A stretch of DNA of 64,000 nt from Acidimicrobiia bacterium. GTDB taxonomy: Bacteria > Actinomycetota > Acidimicrobiia > Acidimicrobiales > Poriferisodalaceae. A program made the position numbers and the translations under genes. The stretch covers positions 1-64,000 of the forward strand of contig JAJEFK010000016.1 in the NCBI GenBank assembly GCA_022820505.1, read 5' to 3'. The notes beneath the pieces were generated by a model that worked only from the letters and a program-made list of their open reading frames with translations, ran no database searches and had not been told where the DNA came from. How positions within the stretch are numbered: the stretch's first letter is position 1; each line of letters opens with the position of its first letter. This document shows positions 11,943 through 20,663 of this stretch, in pieces.

Positions 11943-12568
11943 TCGACATCCGCGACAAGGCAAGGGTGCTCGACGAGCTCGGCGACAAGGTGCTGGAAGC
12001 GCTCGCTGCGAGCGTCACAGGCGCCCGTAGGGACTTCCTCCGCTACCAAGGCACGCTTCCAGACTTCGCTGCTCAGGCGAGTTCACGAGGATCGGCAAAC
12101 TGGATCCACGACCGGCTCTGGCACCATGTGCGGGCTCTCTTGGACGATATTGACGATGTGCTTCTCATCGATCTCGGCGTAACGCGAGAGGTCGTGCTCG
12201 GAGGCCGGTACCGGATCCGGATGAAGCGCCACCATCCGCCGGCGCAGGTCGCGACGTACCCCACGCAGACCGCAATGCACTTCATGAGCCAAGCGCCGGA
12301 GCAACTCGTCCTTGAGGGACTCGAGCAAGTCAACCTCATTGCCGGCTATGTGTGGTTCGGCGACAGCTCCGAGATCGGAGCAGCTGTTCTGTCCTTGCGT
12401 GACGGGCAGGACAACGTGCTGTGGGTCCATGAACTGCCCGAGACCGACCTTGACAGGTCCGCGGACGTCGCAACGCCACTGCCGCCCCGCGACGAGCACG
12501 AGAACACGCAGGTCCGCCTGCGGCTCGAGCGGCTGCGAAGCGACGATCCGAGGTCTCAAGAGCTGTGA
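11939..12568 (+). CDS. Conserved protein of unknown function, coupled to an XRE-ImmA gene
   Basis: This 209-residue soluble protein has no signal peptide or membrane segment and no catalytic motif that I recognise. Recurrent-looking blocks are NWIHDRLWHHVRALL near residue 50, RYRIRMKRHH near 80, TYPTQTAMHF near 95 and GLEQVNLIAGYVW near 125. I recall similar proteins beside XRE-ImmA genes, but cannot name the family. Its TGA overlaps the GTG of the next gene (GTGA at 12565), so the two are translated together. It could be the effector or substrate of the downstream metallopeptidase regulator. It faces opposite to the restriction genes around it. Confidence 0.7.
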   Translation: MIDIRDKARVLDELGDKVLEALAASVTGARRDFLRYQGTLPDFAAQASSRGSANWIHDRLWHHVRALLDDIDDVLLIDLGVTREVVLGGRYRIRMKRHHPPAQVATYPTQTAMHFMSQAPEQLVLEGLEQVNLIAGYVWFGDSSEIGAAVLSLRDGQDNVLWVHELPETDLDRSADVATPLPPRDEHENTQVRLRLERLRSDDPRSQEL

Positions 12569-13638
12569 GCTTGGGTGAGGCAATCGTCACGCTGCGGCGG
12601 GCGAATGGCCTGACGCAAGAGAAACTGGCAGAAAGCGCTGGAGTCACCCAGGCAGCGCTCTCGCGTTATGAGAACGAGCTGCGAACGCCCGATGCCGAGG
12701 CGATTACCGCGCTCGCTGGCGCCCTTGGTGTTACGACGGCCTTCCTGCAGCGCGCCGAGGGAGCGGTGGGGGCGTTCATGATCGATGCGCACATGCGACG
12801 CAGGGCCACTGCGAAGCCCACCGTGTGGCGCCGACTCGAGGCCAAGCTGAATGTGTACCGGCAACACCTCGACGCCATCACAGACGCAGTCGAGATGGTG
12901 CCGAAGCTGGCGCTTCCACGTTTCGATCCCATGGAGTATTCGCCAGATGAAGCAGCCCGGATGGTTCGCATGCAATGGCGCATGCCCGCGGGTCCCGTAC
13001 GCGATCTCGCCGGTTGGCTTGAAGCGGCTGGCTGTTTAGTCGTTGCCGAGGACTTCGAAACGGTGGCCGGCGGCAGCCGCGTCGACGGCCTCTCACAGTG
13101 GTCGCACGACTACCCAGTCATGCTCGTGAACAAGCAGGCACCTACCGATCGTCTCCGCCTGACCCTGGCCCACGAACTGGGACACATCTGTCTGCACAGC
13201 ACGGAGTTGTTCGGTGATCCCGAAGACGAAGCGAATGCCTTCGCCGCGGAATTTCTCATGCCCGCTGCAGCCATTCGGCCCGACCTGCACAACTTGGACC
13301 TGGGGCGACTGCACCTACTCAAGCGTCACTGGGGCGTCTCGATGCAAGCGCTGATCGAACGCGCCTATCGCTTGGAGACCCTTTCCGCGGCTCGTCGGAC
13401 GCACCTATACAAGGCCCTCAGCAAACGAGGCTGGCGAACTCGAGAACCCTTGAGCGACGAACTCCCGCCGGAGACGCCTCACTTGGTGACTCGTCTGGTC
13501 ACCTCGCTCCGCGACGCAGGCCTGTCGGCCGCCGAGACCGCGACGATTGCTGGCGTTGCGCCCGGCACCCCACGGCAGCCGGTATTCCTACCCTCGGAGG
13601 TAGGACCCGCGGCACATCTCAAGATCGTCGATCAGTGA
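12565..13638 (+). CDS. XRE helix-turn-helix protein with ImmA/IrrE metallopeptidase domain
   Basis: The protein has 357 residues. An N-terminal XRE helix-turn-helix (GLTQEKLAESAGVTQAALSRYE, residues 15-36) is followed by an ImmA/IrrE zinc peptidase with LAHELGHICLHS near residue 201 and the third ligand in EANAFAAEFLMP. Members of this group relieve repression by cleaving a regulator or act as antitoxins in two-gene modules. It starts at GTG 12565 inside the stop of the upstream gene. The position between hsdR and hsdS suggests control of this module or of the island. The pairing resembles ImmA-type toxin-antitoxin systems, but the toxin identity is unproven. Confidence 0.88.
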   Translation: MSLGEAIVTLRRANGLTQEKLAESAGVTQAALSRYENELRTPDAEAITALAGALGVTTAFLQRAEGAVGAFMIDAHMRRRATAKPTVWRRLEAKLNVYRQHLDAITDAVEMVPKLALPRFDPMEYSPDEAARMVRMQWRMPAGPVRDLAGWLEAAGCLVVAEDFETVAGGSRVDGLSQWSHDYPVMLVNKQAPTDRLRLTLAHELGHICLHSTELFGDPEDEANAFAAEFLMPAAAIRPDLHNLDLGRLHLLKRHWGVSMQALIERAYRLETLSAARRTHLYKALSKRGWRTREPLSDELPPETPHLVTRLVTSLRDAGLSAAETATIAGVAPGTPRQPVFLPSEVGPAAHLKIVDQ

Positions 13639-13704
13639 CCTGACGATCCACGCTGAGTGACGATGACCGACCTAGCCGTCAGGGCGCCGATCCGTCGCTC
13701 CGGT

Positions 13705-14310
13705 CTACACGACGGGGGTCAGTTCGCGTGTCTCGGCTGGGACCCCGCGAATCGGTGAGCCTTGACACAACGACTCGAGCCATTCGACGAGTTCGTCGAC
13801 CTGCCATGCCGCAAGGTCGGTTACCCGGTGACCACGAATGCCGACGAAGTACTTGTCGTCCCAGTTCATGCACTCTGCCGGAAGGCCACAAGCCGAGGAT
13901 CCGAAGTAGACGAACCGCGTGCCGATCAGTACCCGGTTCACCTTCAAATCACGGTGAATATCTTCGTCGCAATGGTGGCACGGCAGTTGTATCCAATCGC
14001 CCGATCTGTCGTCACGGCGATACACATTGTCGCCACACTCAATCCGCATATCGCTGCTGGCTCGCGGCTTCTTGCATTCGAACCGCGGATCGTCCCAATA
14101 CTCCTCGAAACTCAAGGTTTCTGAGATCTGCATCGCATAAATCAGTCGTCTGCCCAGACCTGCGCTCACACTGCCCAAGCCCATGATCCAATCCCCCACT
14201 TGAGCCGTGCGCCGAACCTGCGGCTTGCACAGCGCCAGCGTGCAATATCCGTGATACGGATTCGGAGCTAAGCCAGTATCATAGGTCATTACATACCGGT
14301 AGAGCTTCAT
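13705..14310 (-). CDS. Nmad2-like (nucleotide modification associated domain 2) protein
   Basis: This 201-residue protein opens with MKLYRYVMTYDTG, APNPYHGYCTLALCKP and RTAQVGDWIMGLG. That pattern matches my memory of the Nmad2 domain, which was described near DNA base-modification genes. A pair of cysteines in LPCHHCDED could bind metal. ATG 14310 shares its A with the hsdS stop (TGATG), so it is translated with hsdS and probably works with the restriction-modification complex. Local GC is lower than in flanking housekeeping genes. The role is unknown; recognising modified or foreign DNA is a guess. Confidence 0.6.
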   Translation of the reverse strand: MKLYRYVMTYDTGLAPNPYHGYCTLALCKPQVRRTAQVGDWIMGLGSVSAGLGRRLIYAMQISETLSFEEYWDDPRFECKKPRASSDMRIECGDNVYRRDDRSGDWIQLPCHHCDEDIHRDLKVNRVLIGTRFVYFGSSACGLPAECMNWDDKYFVGIRGHRVTDLAAWQVDELVEWLESLCQGSPIRGVPAETRELTPVV

Positions 14311-15596
14311 CAGTCCTGCCCGGCCATTGGTGCAGATACACGTAGCTCACCAGAAATCAGCTTCGGTAGCAGTGTGTCACGCAGGTTTGCCAAACCTTGC
14401 GACATGGACTGCAACTTCAGCGTCTGCCTGAGCCACGGCGCTGCAACACGTGAGAATTCTGCCAAGACCTCTGTAGACGGCATGATCAAAGTGGTTGCCG
14501 CTAACGCGTGAGGTCGAACCCGTTGATGGCTCTTGGATGTCCCGGTCACGAGTCCGACCAGCACGTTGCGGTACCGGTCAGAGCGCAACGTGCAATACAA
14601 GAACGAAGAATCGGTAGGCAGTTTGGGGCGCAGAACGGCGAACTCCGTTGACGCGACGGCTGCTTTGCCCGGCTCTGGGCCGACGAGCCAGACTCTCTCG
14701 ACATCCGGGTTCAGGCGCGAAAGCAGCACTGTGTTTGGATGCACGACACACTTGTTACTCCGTATGGCCTCACCAAGTTCAATCACGGGGCGCTTTCCCG
14801 AGTCGAATGCTGGAATGCTGTAAAGGCAGTACTCAAGCCCCGGTGATCGGCTCGGGTCAACTGTTTGTCTCAAGTGGTCTGCGGCCTCGTCAAGTCGGCA
14901 GGTCCGCCAATCTCTTGGGATCGGGCCGAGTTGGGAGTCGACCAGTTCATCGGGGAAGAGGTTGTATACCTCGGCGGGGAGGCCGAGAAAGGACTCGCCT
15001 TCACGCCACCGGCCCTCCATCTTGGCCAAGACCGGCACAAAATCCACAAACCATGCTTTGTACAGGGACTGAGCCATCTGCTCCAATGTCTCGCACATCT
15101 GCCGATTAAGCTCAATCCGATCATCCAGCGCGCTCAGAATCTCCGCGATCCGGCGCTGTTCCGCCATCGACGGAAGTAGAATCCCATGGCCTGAGACATA
15201 GTCCCACTTCGCGCGGGGCATTCTTGTGCCCTCGGCCCCACGAGTCGCCATATCAACGAAATCAGAACAAGCAAGCACATAGAACAGAAACTGGGCATTG
15301 ACGCTTTGCTTGGGCCGTATGACCCAGATATCGGTCGAGCAAATGCCGTCAAAGTTCGGTCTCACGACCTTACGAAAATACGGCCGCAGCTTGCCAAAGA
15401 GGATGTCGCCCTGACGAAACCGCGACTTGGTACTTGTGACATCGCTTGCACTACCAACGCCAATAAGGCTCAGGCTGCCCTCGCCGATGTGCTCAAGGCC
15501 GATATACGGCGAACCGTCGCAATGCTCGGGTCTTACCGAATCACGGACTAGGTGACAGCAATCAGCAATTGTGGTGCGAGCTTGGGCGCCTGACAT
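14310..15596 (-). CDS. hsdS: Type I restriction-modification specificity subunit
   Basis: The 428-residue HsdS subunit sets the DNA target of the type I complex. Two variable target-recognition domains are separated by the conserved helix EQRRIAEILSALDDRIELNRQ near residue 145 and followed by LRDTLLPKLISGEL at the C-terminus. Each target domain opens with a typical beta pattern (IGLEHIG and LYSIPAF). It ends in a one-base overlap with the Nmad2-like gene and begins four bases after the small gene at 15601-15876. It is intact. Target sequence cannot be read from the protein alone. Confidence 0.92.
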   Translation of the reverse strand: MSGAQARTTIADCCHLVRDSVRPEHCDGSPYIGLEHIGEGSLSLIGVGSASDVTSTKSRFRQGDILFGKLRPYFRKVVRPNFDGICSTDIWVIRPKQSVNAQFLFYVLACSDFVDMATRGAEGTRMPRAKWDYVSGHGILLPSMAEQRRIAEILSALDDRIELNRQMCETLEQMAQSLYKAWFVDFVPVLAKMEGRWREGESFLGLPAEVYNLFPDELVDSQLGPIPRDWRTCRLDEAADHLRQTVDPSRSPGLEYCLYSIPAFDSGKRPVIELGEAIRSNKCVVHPNTVLLSRLNPDVERVWLVGPEPGKAAVASTEFAVLRPKLPTDSSFLYCTLRSDRYRNVLVGLVTGTSKSHQRVRPHALAATTLIMPSTEVLAEFSRVAAPWLRQTLKLQSMSQGLANLRDTLLPKLISGELRVSAPMAGQD

Positions 15597-15600
15597 AGAT

Positions 15601-15876
15601 TCAATGCGACTTACGCGCTATGCATACGGCCGAGAACTCATTCGCACCGGAAATTTCGCGCGCGTCCTCATTTTCGCCTTCCCATTCCGCGTGATCGGGC
15701 TTCGGGCGGATGTTAATGGCACTCAGGCTGTTGGCATGAAGATTGTCGTAACCGTCTTCATAACCGTTGACAACGACTCTGATGTCCGAGGGGTAGTGGG
15801 CTAACGCTTCGATCAGGTCCTTGACGGTCAGAGGTCGGCACTGTTCCTCGTAACTGCCGGCAGTGTGGCTGGCCAT
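15601..15876 (-). CDS. Small protein between hsdM and hsdS
   Basis: This 91-residue acidic protein contains PLTVKDLIEALAHYPSDIRVVVNGYEDGYD, a pattern common in small phage and island proteins that I cannot assign to a function. The ORF track extends it to 16005, overlapping hsdM. ATG 15876 is preferred because GAAGGAGG sits four bases upstream. It lies inside the hsdM-hsdS transcription unit. Possible roles are an assembly or activity modulator of the methylase, but nothing in the sequence proves that. Confidence 0.7.
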   Translation of the reverse strand: MASHTAGSYEEQCRPLTVKDLIEALAHYPSDIRVVVNGYEDGYDNLHANSLSAINIRPKPDHAEWEGENEDAREISGANEFSAVCIARKSH

Positions 15877-15929
15877 GCCGCCTCCTTCGATACTCGATCC
15901 ATTCACACCAGTCGCCTCCGCTATGGGCC

Positions 15930-17912
15930 TCAGAAACCCAAGGATTGCAGGTTGGCCTCGATCTGAGTGTCTAGTTTTTCTGCTTCGGCCTGCTGCGCGC
16001 GCCATTCGACGGCGAGGCAGGTCATCTTGTCGGCGAATGGCTCGCTGTCGTCGGGCTTGGGGGCGACACCGACGTAGCGACCGGGGGTGAGCACGTAGTC
16101 GTGGCTGCGGATTTCCTCGACAGGGGTGCTCTTGCAGAAACCTGACACGTCTTCGTAGCCCGCGGAACCGCCGTCAGCACTTGGGCGGCCGTGGCCGCCG
16201 ACAGGCTCGGAGCGCCAAGCGTGGTAGGTGGCGGCGACCTTGGCGATGTCGCTGTCAGTCAACTCGCGGTGCGTGCGATCGATCATGCGGCCGAAGCTGC
16301 GAGCGTCGATGAACAGAACCTCGCCGGTGCGGTCGCGCAGACCTCCCCCGCCTGAGCGGTCCTTCGCGATGAACCACAAGCACGCTGGGATCGCTGTGGA
16401 GAAGAACAACTGGCTGGGTAGTGCCACCATGCAGTCGACCAGACCGGCCTCGACAAGGTTCCTACGGATGTCGCCCTCTCCTGACTGCTGCGACGACATC
16501 GAACCGTTCGCGAGCACGAAGCCTGCTACACCCCTCGGCGCGAGGTGGTGCACCATGTGCTGTACCCAGGCGAAGTTGGCGTTGCCGTTGGGCGGTACCC
16601 CATAGCGCCAGCGCTGGTCGCCGGCCAGGCGGTCAGCACCCCAGTCGGAGACGTTGAACGGCGGGTTTGCCAGGATGAAGTCCGCCCGCAGATCCGGATG
16701 GCGGTCGTTATGGAACGAGTCGCCGTGCTCGATCTGGCCCCCGATGCCTCGGATCGCCAGATTCATACGAGCCAAGCGCCAGGTCGTGTAGTTGGACTCC
16801 TGGCCATAGATGGAGATGTCGGTGCGTGCTCCGCGCTGCAACGCTCCGCCGTTCCCATTGCCGTCGGCGTGCGCCTCGATGAAGTCGACCGACTGCACAA
16901 ACATGCCTGCCGAGCCACAACACGGGTCGTACACCCGGCCTTCATACGGCTCGATCATCTCGACGAGCAGCCTTACAACGCAACGGGGCGTATAGAACTC
17001 GCCGCCGCGCTTGCCCTCGGCATCGGCGAACATCGACAGGAAGTACTCGTACACCCTGCCGAGCACGTCGCGAGAACGAGCGGCCGAGTCGCCCACGGTG
17101 ATGTTGCCCAGCAGGTCGATCAGCCGTCCGAGCCGTTGCTGGTCAAGCGCGGGACGGGCGTAGTCCTTGGGCAGTACGCCCCGCAGCGCTGGGTTCAGTG
17201 CCTCCAGCTCGTCCATAGCGTTGTCAACGATCGAGCCAATCGTCGGTTGCCGAGCCTGGGCGGTGAGTGTGTGCCACTGAGCCGGCGGCGGCACCCAGGC
17301 GACATTGCGCCAGCGGTACTCGTCAATGTCGTCGGGATCGGCGCCGTCGTCGATCTCATCTTCAAGCGACGCCCGAACCTCGGAGTACGCATCCGATACG
17401 TACTTCAGGAAAATCAACCCAAGCACGACGTGCTTGTACTCCGCAGCGTCCATGCTCCCACGCAGCTTGTCGGCTGCTGCCCACAGCGTCCGCTCGATGT
17501 CAGCCAGGTCGCCGCTACCCTCTGTGCTGTCGAACTTGCCTTGTCGGGCGTCATCACCCACTTTGACGGCCGTCGGACTAGGCACATCGCCGGCCTTTGC
17601 AAGACCATCTGACTCATCGTCGGTTCCGTCCAACGCCGCTACTTGGTACGAATGTCGCAGGTTCTCCAGCAGGGTCCTACCGTGGGCCTCATCGCCATCA
17701 GACCGCCACGCCACCAACCACAGGTCGGGATATTCGGCCTCTATCCGCTTCTCTCGCCACTGCGAGAGAGTCCACGTTCTCTTGGCCGCTCGCTGAAAGC
17801 GGTATGGCCCAACATCTGCGTCGTCAACGACGTTGCCGTCGTCGTCGACGAATGACACCTCGAATCCCTCGACCCTTGAGATGGTCTTGGCGACTTCGCC
17901 GCTTGCGGGCAT
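15930..17912 (-). CDS. hsdM: Type I restriction-modification DNA methylase (N6-adenine), with extra N-terminal domain
   Basis: The 660-residue HsdM methylates adenine at the target to protect host DNA. The helical N12 domain begins near residue 138 ([17 protein letters not shown]). The catalytic domain has [13 protein letters not shown] (motif I, S-adenosylmethionine binding) near residue 330 and [12 protein letters not shown] (NPPF catalytic motif) near 415. About 135 residues precede the usual start, including [12 protein letters not shown] and [10 protein letters not shown], which is longer than ordinary HsdM of about 500 residues. ATG 17912 has GGAG nearby, so this extension is probably real. 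It is the first gene of the hsdM-small-hsdS-Nmad2 unit. Confidence 0.93.
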   Translation of the reverse strand: MPASGEVAKTISRVEGFEVSFVDDDGNVVDDADVGPYRFQRAAKRTWTLSQWREKRIEAEYPDLWLVAWRSDGDEAHGRTLLENLRHSYQVAALDGTDDESDGLAKAGDVPSPTAVKVGDDARQGKFDSTEGSGDLADIERTLWAAADKLRGSMDAAEYKHVVLGLIFLKYVSDAYSEVRASLEDEIDDGADPDDIDEYRWRNVAWVPPPAQWHTLTAQARQPTIGSIVDNAMDELEALNPALRGVLPKDYARPALDQQRLGRLIDLLGNITVGDSAARSRDVLGRVYEYFLSMFADAEGKRGGEFYTPRCVVRLLVEMIEPYEGRVYDPCCGSAGMFVQSVDFIEAHADGNGNGGALQRGARTDISIYGQESNYTTWRLARMNLAIRGIGGQIEHGDSFHNDRHPDLRADFILANPPFNVSDWGADRLAGDQRWRYGVPPNGNANFAWVQHMVHHLAPRGVAGFVLANGSMSSQQSGEGDIRRNLVEAGLVDCMVALPSQLFFSTAIPACLWFIAKDRSGGGGLRDRTGEVLFIDARSFGRMIDRTHRELTDSDIAKVAATYHAWRSEPVGGHGRPSADGGSAGYEDVSGFCKSTPVEEIRSHDYVLTPGRYVGVAPKPDDSEPFADKMTCLAVEWRAQQAEAEKLDTQIEANLQSLGF

Positions 17913-18047
17913 TCATCATCTCCGCACTGCCCGAGGTCCCGCGAACCGGGGCCCATCCGCTGTGGCTTGTTTCTACCTGACGCTGGCTCGAAGCGACGCG
18001 ATCCGACTACCGGCGGCACATCAGGCTCGCCGATAGCGTGAGCGGCG

Positions 18048-18434
18048 ATGGCACTCGTCGGGCTGGCACGGCTCATGGCCGTGTCGCATCTGGCCTACAT
18101 CGTGTTCCTGCTGGTCGGCGGATTTGCCGCGAAGCACCGACCGAAGCTGATGAAGTGGCACCTCGCCGCATTCGGCGCAGCCGGATTGGTGAACATCACC
18201 GGTTCCGACTGCCCGCTGACGACTTGGGAGAAGTGGTTTCTCCGTCGAGCAGGGCGGGAGCCGTATGAGACAGGTTTCGCCTCCCACTATCTCGTGGAGC
18301 CCTTCTATTCGAAAGGCATCACCGGCCGGGTGAATTCGGTGATCCTGCTCGCACTCGTGATCCCGGTCTTGGTGAGCTACTGGCGACTGGCCAGAAACGC
18401 CGCTAGCCCCAAGGGCGGGTCCGCTTCGTCGTAG
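18048..18434 (+). CDS. DUF2784 family membrane protein
   Basis: This 128-residue protein has three to four membrane segments (starting with LMAVSHLAYIVFLLVGG and ending with SVILLALVIPVLVSY). The conserved DUF2784 block CPLTTWEKWFLRRAG and YLVEPFY is present. Function is unknown in the family. It is the first gene right of the defence island, divergent from hsdM across 135 bases, and marks a probable island boundary. The stop codon lies inside a 13-bp tandem repeat. Confidence 0.8.
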   Translation: MALVGLARLMAVSHLAYIVFLLVGGFAAKHRPKLMKWHLAAFGAAGLVNITGSDCPLTTWEKWFLRRAGREPYETGFASHYLVEPFYSKGITGRVNSVILLALVIPVLVSYWRLARNAASPKGGSASS

Positions 18435-18454
18435 CGCTTCGTCGTAGCGCTTCG
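18423..18454 (+). repeat. 13-bp tandem repeat spanning the DUF2784 stop
   Basis: The unit GCTTCGTCGTAGC occurs twice in direct tandem, followed by a partial third copy (GCTTCG). The TAG of the DUF2784 gene is inside the first unit. It looks like replication slippage at a gene end. Confidence 0.7.
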
Positions 18455-18469
18455 CCTCTCGGTTCTGCG

Positions 18470-18602
18470 TCATAGACTCGCGGCCGGTTGTCGTGAGCGA
18501 AGCCGGTGAGATCCCGGCGCTGTCCCGCAACGGTGATGCCCCTTCGGGGGACGAGTCCGGTCGCCTCCCGGCCGCCATCACGCGAACCGATTCCTCGAGG
18601 TA
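18470..18602 (+). ncRNA. Cobalamin riboswitch upstream of btuFCD
   Basis: The conserved core AGCCGGTGAGATCCCGGCGC, then TGTCCCGCAACGG and the later box GAGTCCGGTCGCCTCCCGG match the AdoCbl riboswitch (B12 box). It sits 67 bases before the start of the B12-binding lipoprotein gene. In the family, ligand binding represses downstream expression. The segment from the riboswitch to the ATG can form a GAGCGG/CCGCTgCTC stem that may be the expression platform. Exact ends are approximate. Confidence 0.9.
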
Positions 18603-18668
18603 AGGAGCGGCTCGTGCGGTGGGTGCTCCCGCTGCTCGGCCCTGAACTCGAGCAGAAGGGAGAACACC

Positions 18669-19565
18669 ATGAACCGCACTGCGACAAGGCGAGCGGCCCT
18701 GCCACTGCGACTGCTGTGGGCACTGCTGACGCTTGCCATTGTGGCGTCGGCCTGCACGGGCAGCGACGCCGAGCCGGCAGAAGAACACGAGTTCGGCAGG
18801 ATCGTGTCGATCTCACCGACCGGAACCGAGATCCTCTTCGCCATCGGTGCAGGCGAGCGTGTCGTGGCCGTCGACCAGTTCTCCTACTACCCGCCCGAGG
18901 CCCCCGTGACCGACCTCTACGGCTGGAACCCGAACCTCGAGGCGATCGCGTCGTACGAGCCCGACCTCGTGGTGCTGCAGACCAACGGCGAACTCATCGC
19001 CGGACTCGAGGCACTGGGGATCACCGTGCTCGCCCACGACGCACCGGTCGTGTTCGACGACGTTTACGCCCAGATTGCCCAGTTCGGCGCCGTCACCGGC
19101 CAAGCCGACGAGGCAGCCCGGCTCGCCGCTGACATGCAGGCTGACATCGCCGACCTGATCGCCGCTGCGCCCGACGCCTCGGGGCTGACCTACTACCACG
19201 AGCTTGACAACACGCTGTACAGCGTCACGAGCGGCACCTTCATCGGGCAGGTGTACGGACTGTTCGGGCTCGACAACGTCGCCGATCCCGCCGACGCCGA
19301 GGGCAATCACTTCGGTTATCCCCAGCTCAGCGACGAGTACCTGGTCGACGCCGATCCCGACCTGATCTTCCTGGCCGACACGCTGTGCTGTGGTCAGAAC
19401 GCCGAGACCGTGGCAGCGCGCCCAGGATGGGATCAGCTCGCCGCGGTGCAGGCCGGCAGGGTCGTCGAGCTCAGCGACGACATCGTGTCCAGGTGGGGAC
19501 CCCGCTTGGTGGACTTCATCGCTGCCATTTCCGACGCGCTGGTCGACGCCGGCGCTGCGAGCTGA
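18669..19565 (+). CDS. btuF: Cobalamin ABC transporter, substrate-binding lipoprotein
   Basis: This 298-residue BtuF/FecB-type periplasmic-binding protein captures corrinoid for the BtuCD transporter. A lipoprotein signal peptide ends in the lipobox VASAC near residue 30, so the mature protein is anchored to the outer face of the membrane. IVSISPTGTEILFAIGAG and YEPDLVVLQ are standard features of the family. AGAAGGGAG precedes ATG 18669. Cobalamin as substrate rather than siderophore is inferred from the riboswitch upstream and the adenosyltransferase gene downstream. A CC pair (DTLCCGQ near residue 240) is common in actinobacterial members. Confidence 0.88.
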   Translation: MNRTATRRAALPLRLLWALLTLAIVASACTGSDAEPAEEHEFGRIVSISPTGTEILFAIGAGERVVAVDQFSYYPPEAPVTDLYGWNPNLEAIASYEPDLVVLQTNGELIAGLEALGITVLAHDAPVVFDDVYAQIAQFGAVTGQADEAARLAADMQADIADLIAAAPDASGLTYYHELDNTLYSVTSGTFIGQVYGLFGLDNVADPADAEGNHFGYPQLSDEYLVDADPDLIFLADTLCCGQNAETVAARPGWDQLAAVQAGRVVELSDDIVSRWGPRLVDFIAAISDALVDAGAAS

Positions 19566-19577
19566 TCGAACGCTGCC

Positions 19578-20663
19578 GTGACCGACGCTCGCACGACCGG
19601 CTCCAGCACGTGGGCCGGCGCCGACACGGCGCTGCAGGCCGCGGATCTGAGGCTGCGGCAGCTCGGCATTGGCGCTGCTGCGGTCGTCGTCGCCGCCGTC
19701 GCGGGGCTGACCATCGGACCGGTCGGCATCAGCGCACATCGGGTGGCGCTCGAGCTCGCGGACGCGTTGCCCGGCTTGGCATTCGACTCGGGGCTCATCG
19801 ATGCACACGCCGCGATCGTGCGGGAGATCCGCTTGCCTCGCGTCGTGCTCGGGCTGCTCGTGGGAGCGACGCTGTCCATGAGCGGCGCCACCTACCAGGC
19901 CGCCTTCCGCAACCCGCTCGCGGACCCGTACCTGCTGGGCATCGCTGCGGGGGCGGGCCTCGGCGCCACTCTCGCCATCACCGCCAACCTGGGCGACGGC
20001 GCAGGCGCATTCGACCCGGTGCCTCTGGCTGCCTTCGCTGGAGGACTCGTGGCAGTGACGGTGTCCTACGTCGCGGGCCATCTCGGCGGGCGCTCGACGG
20101 CGTCGCTGATCCTCGCCGGCATCGCCGTCGCCAGCTTCCTGACGGCATGCCAGACCTACGTGCTGCAGGCCAACAGCGATGCGTTTCGCAGGATCATCGC
20201 CTGGATCCTCGGTCGGATAGCGACATCGGGCTGGTCAGAGCCTGCGCTGATGCTCCCCTACTTCGTGGTCACCGCAGCCATCGTGATGCGCTACCGCCGG
20301 GCGCTGGACGTGCTGGCGGTGGGCGACGAAGAAGCCGCGGCCCTCGGGGTGAACCCGCGGCGAGTGCGCTTGGTGGTGGTACTGGCGGCATCGCTCGCTG
20401 CGGCCGCGGCGGTCTCGGTCAGCGGGCTCATCGGCTTCGTCGGCATCATCGTGCCGCACACGGTGCGACTTGCATTCGGGGCCAGCAACCGGGTGGTGCT
20501 GCCGCTGTCGGTGCTGTTCGGGGGGGCATTCATGGTGCTCGCCGACTTGGTGGCCCGCACGGTGCTGTCGCCGGCCGAGCTGCCGATCGGCGTCGTCACC
20601 GCGTTCCTGGGAGCACCGTTCTTCGTGCTCGTGCTGCGGACCTCGCGCCGGGAGGTCTGGTGA
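19578..20663 (+). CDS. btuC: Cobalamin ABC transporter, permease
   Basis: This 361-residue FecCD/BtuC permease has nine to ten membrane helices. The family signature LPRVVLGLLVGATLSMSGA and FRNPLADPYLLGI lie near residues 90-120, and IGFVGIIVPHTVR, the coupling-loop region, is near 290. GTG 19578 is 13 bases after the btuF stop, and the stop overlaps the start of btuD as TGATG. The protein forms the membrane channel of the B12 importer. Confidence 0.9.
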   Translation: MTDARTTGSSTWAGADTALQAADLRLRQLGIGAAAVVVAAVAGLTIGPVGISAHRVALELADALPGLAFDSGLIDAHAAIVREIRLPRVVLGLLVGATLSMSGATYQAAFRNPLADPYLLGIAAGAGLGATLAITANLGDGAGAFDPVPLAAFAGGLVAVTVSYVAGHLGGRSTASLILAGIAVASFLTACQTYVLQANSDAFRRIIAWILGRIATSGWSEPALMLPYFVVTAAIVMRYRRALDVLAVGDEEAAALGVNPRRVRLVVVLAASLAAAAAVSVSGLIGFVGIIVPHTVRLAFGASNRVVLPLSVLFGGAFMVLADLVARTVLSPAELPIGVVTAFLGAPFFVLVLRTSRREVW

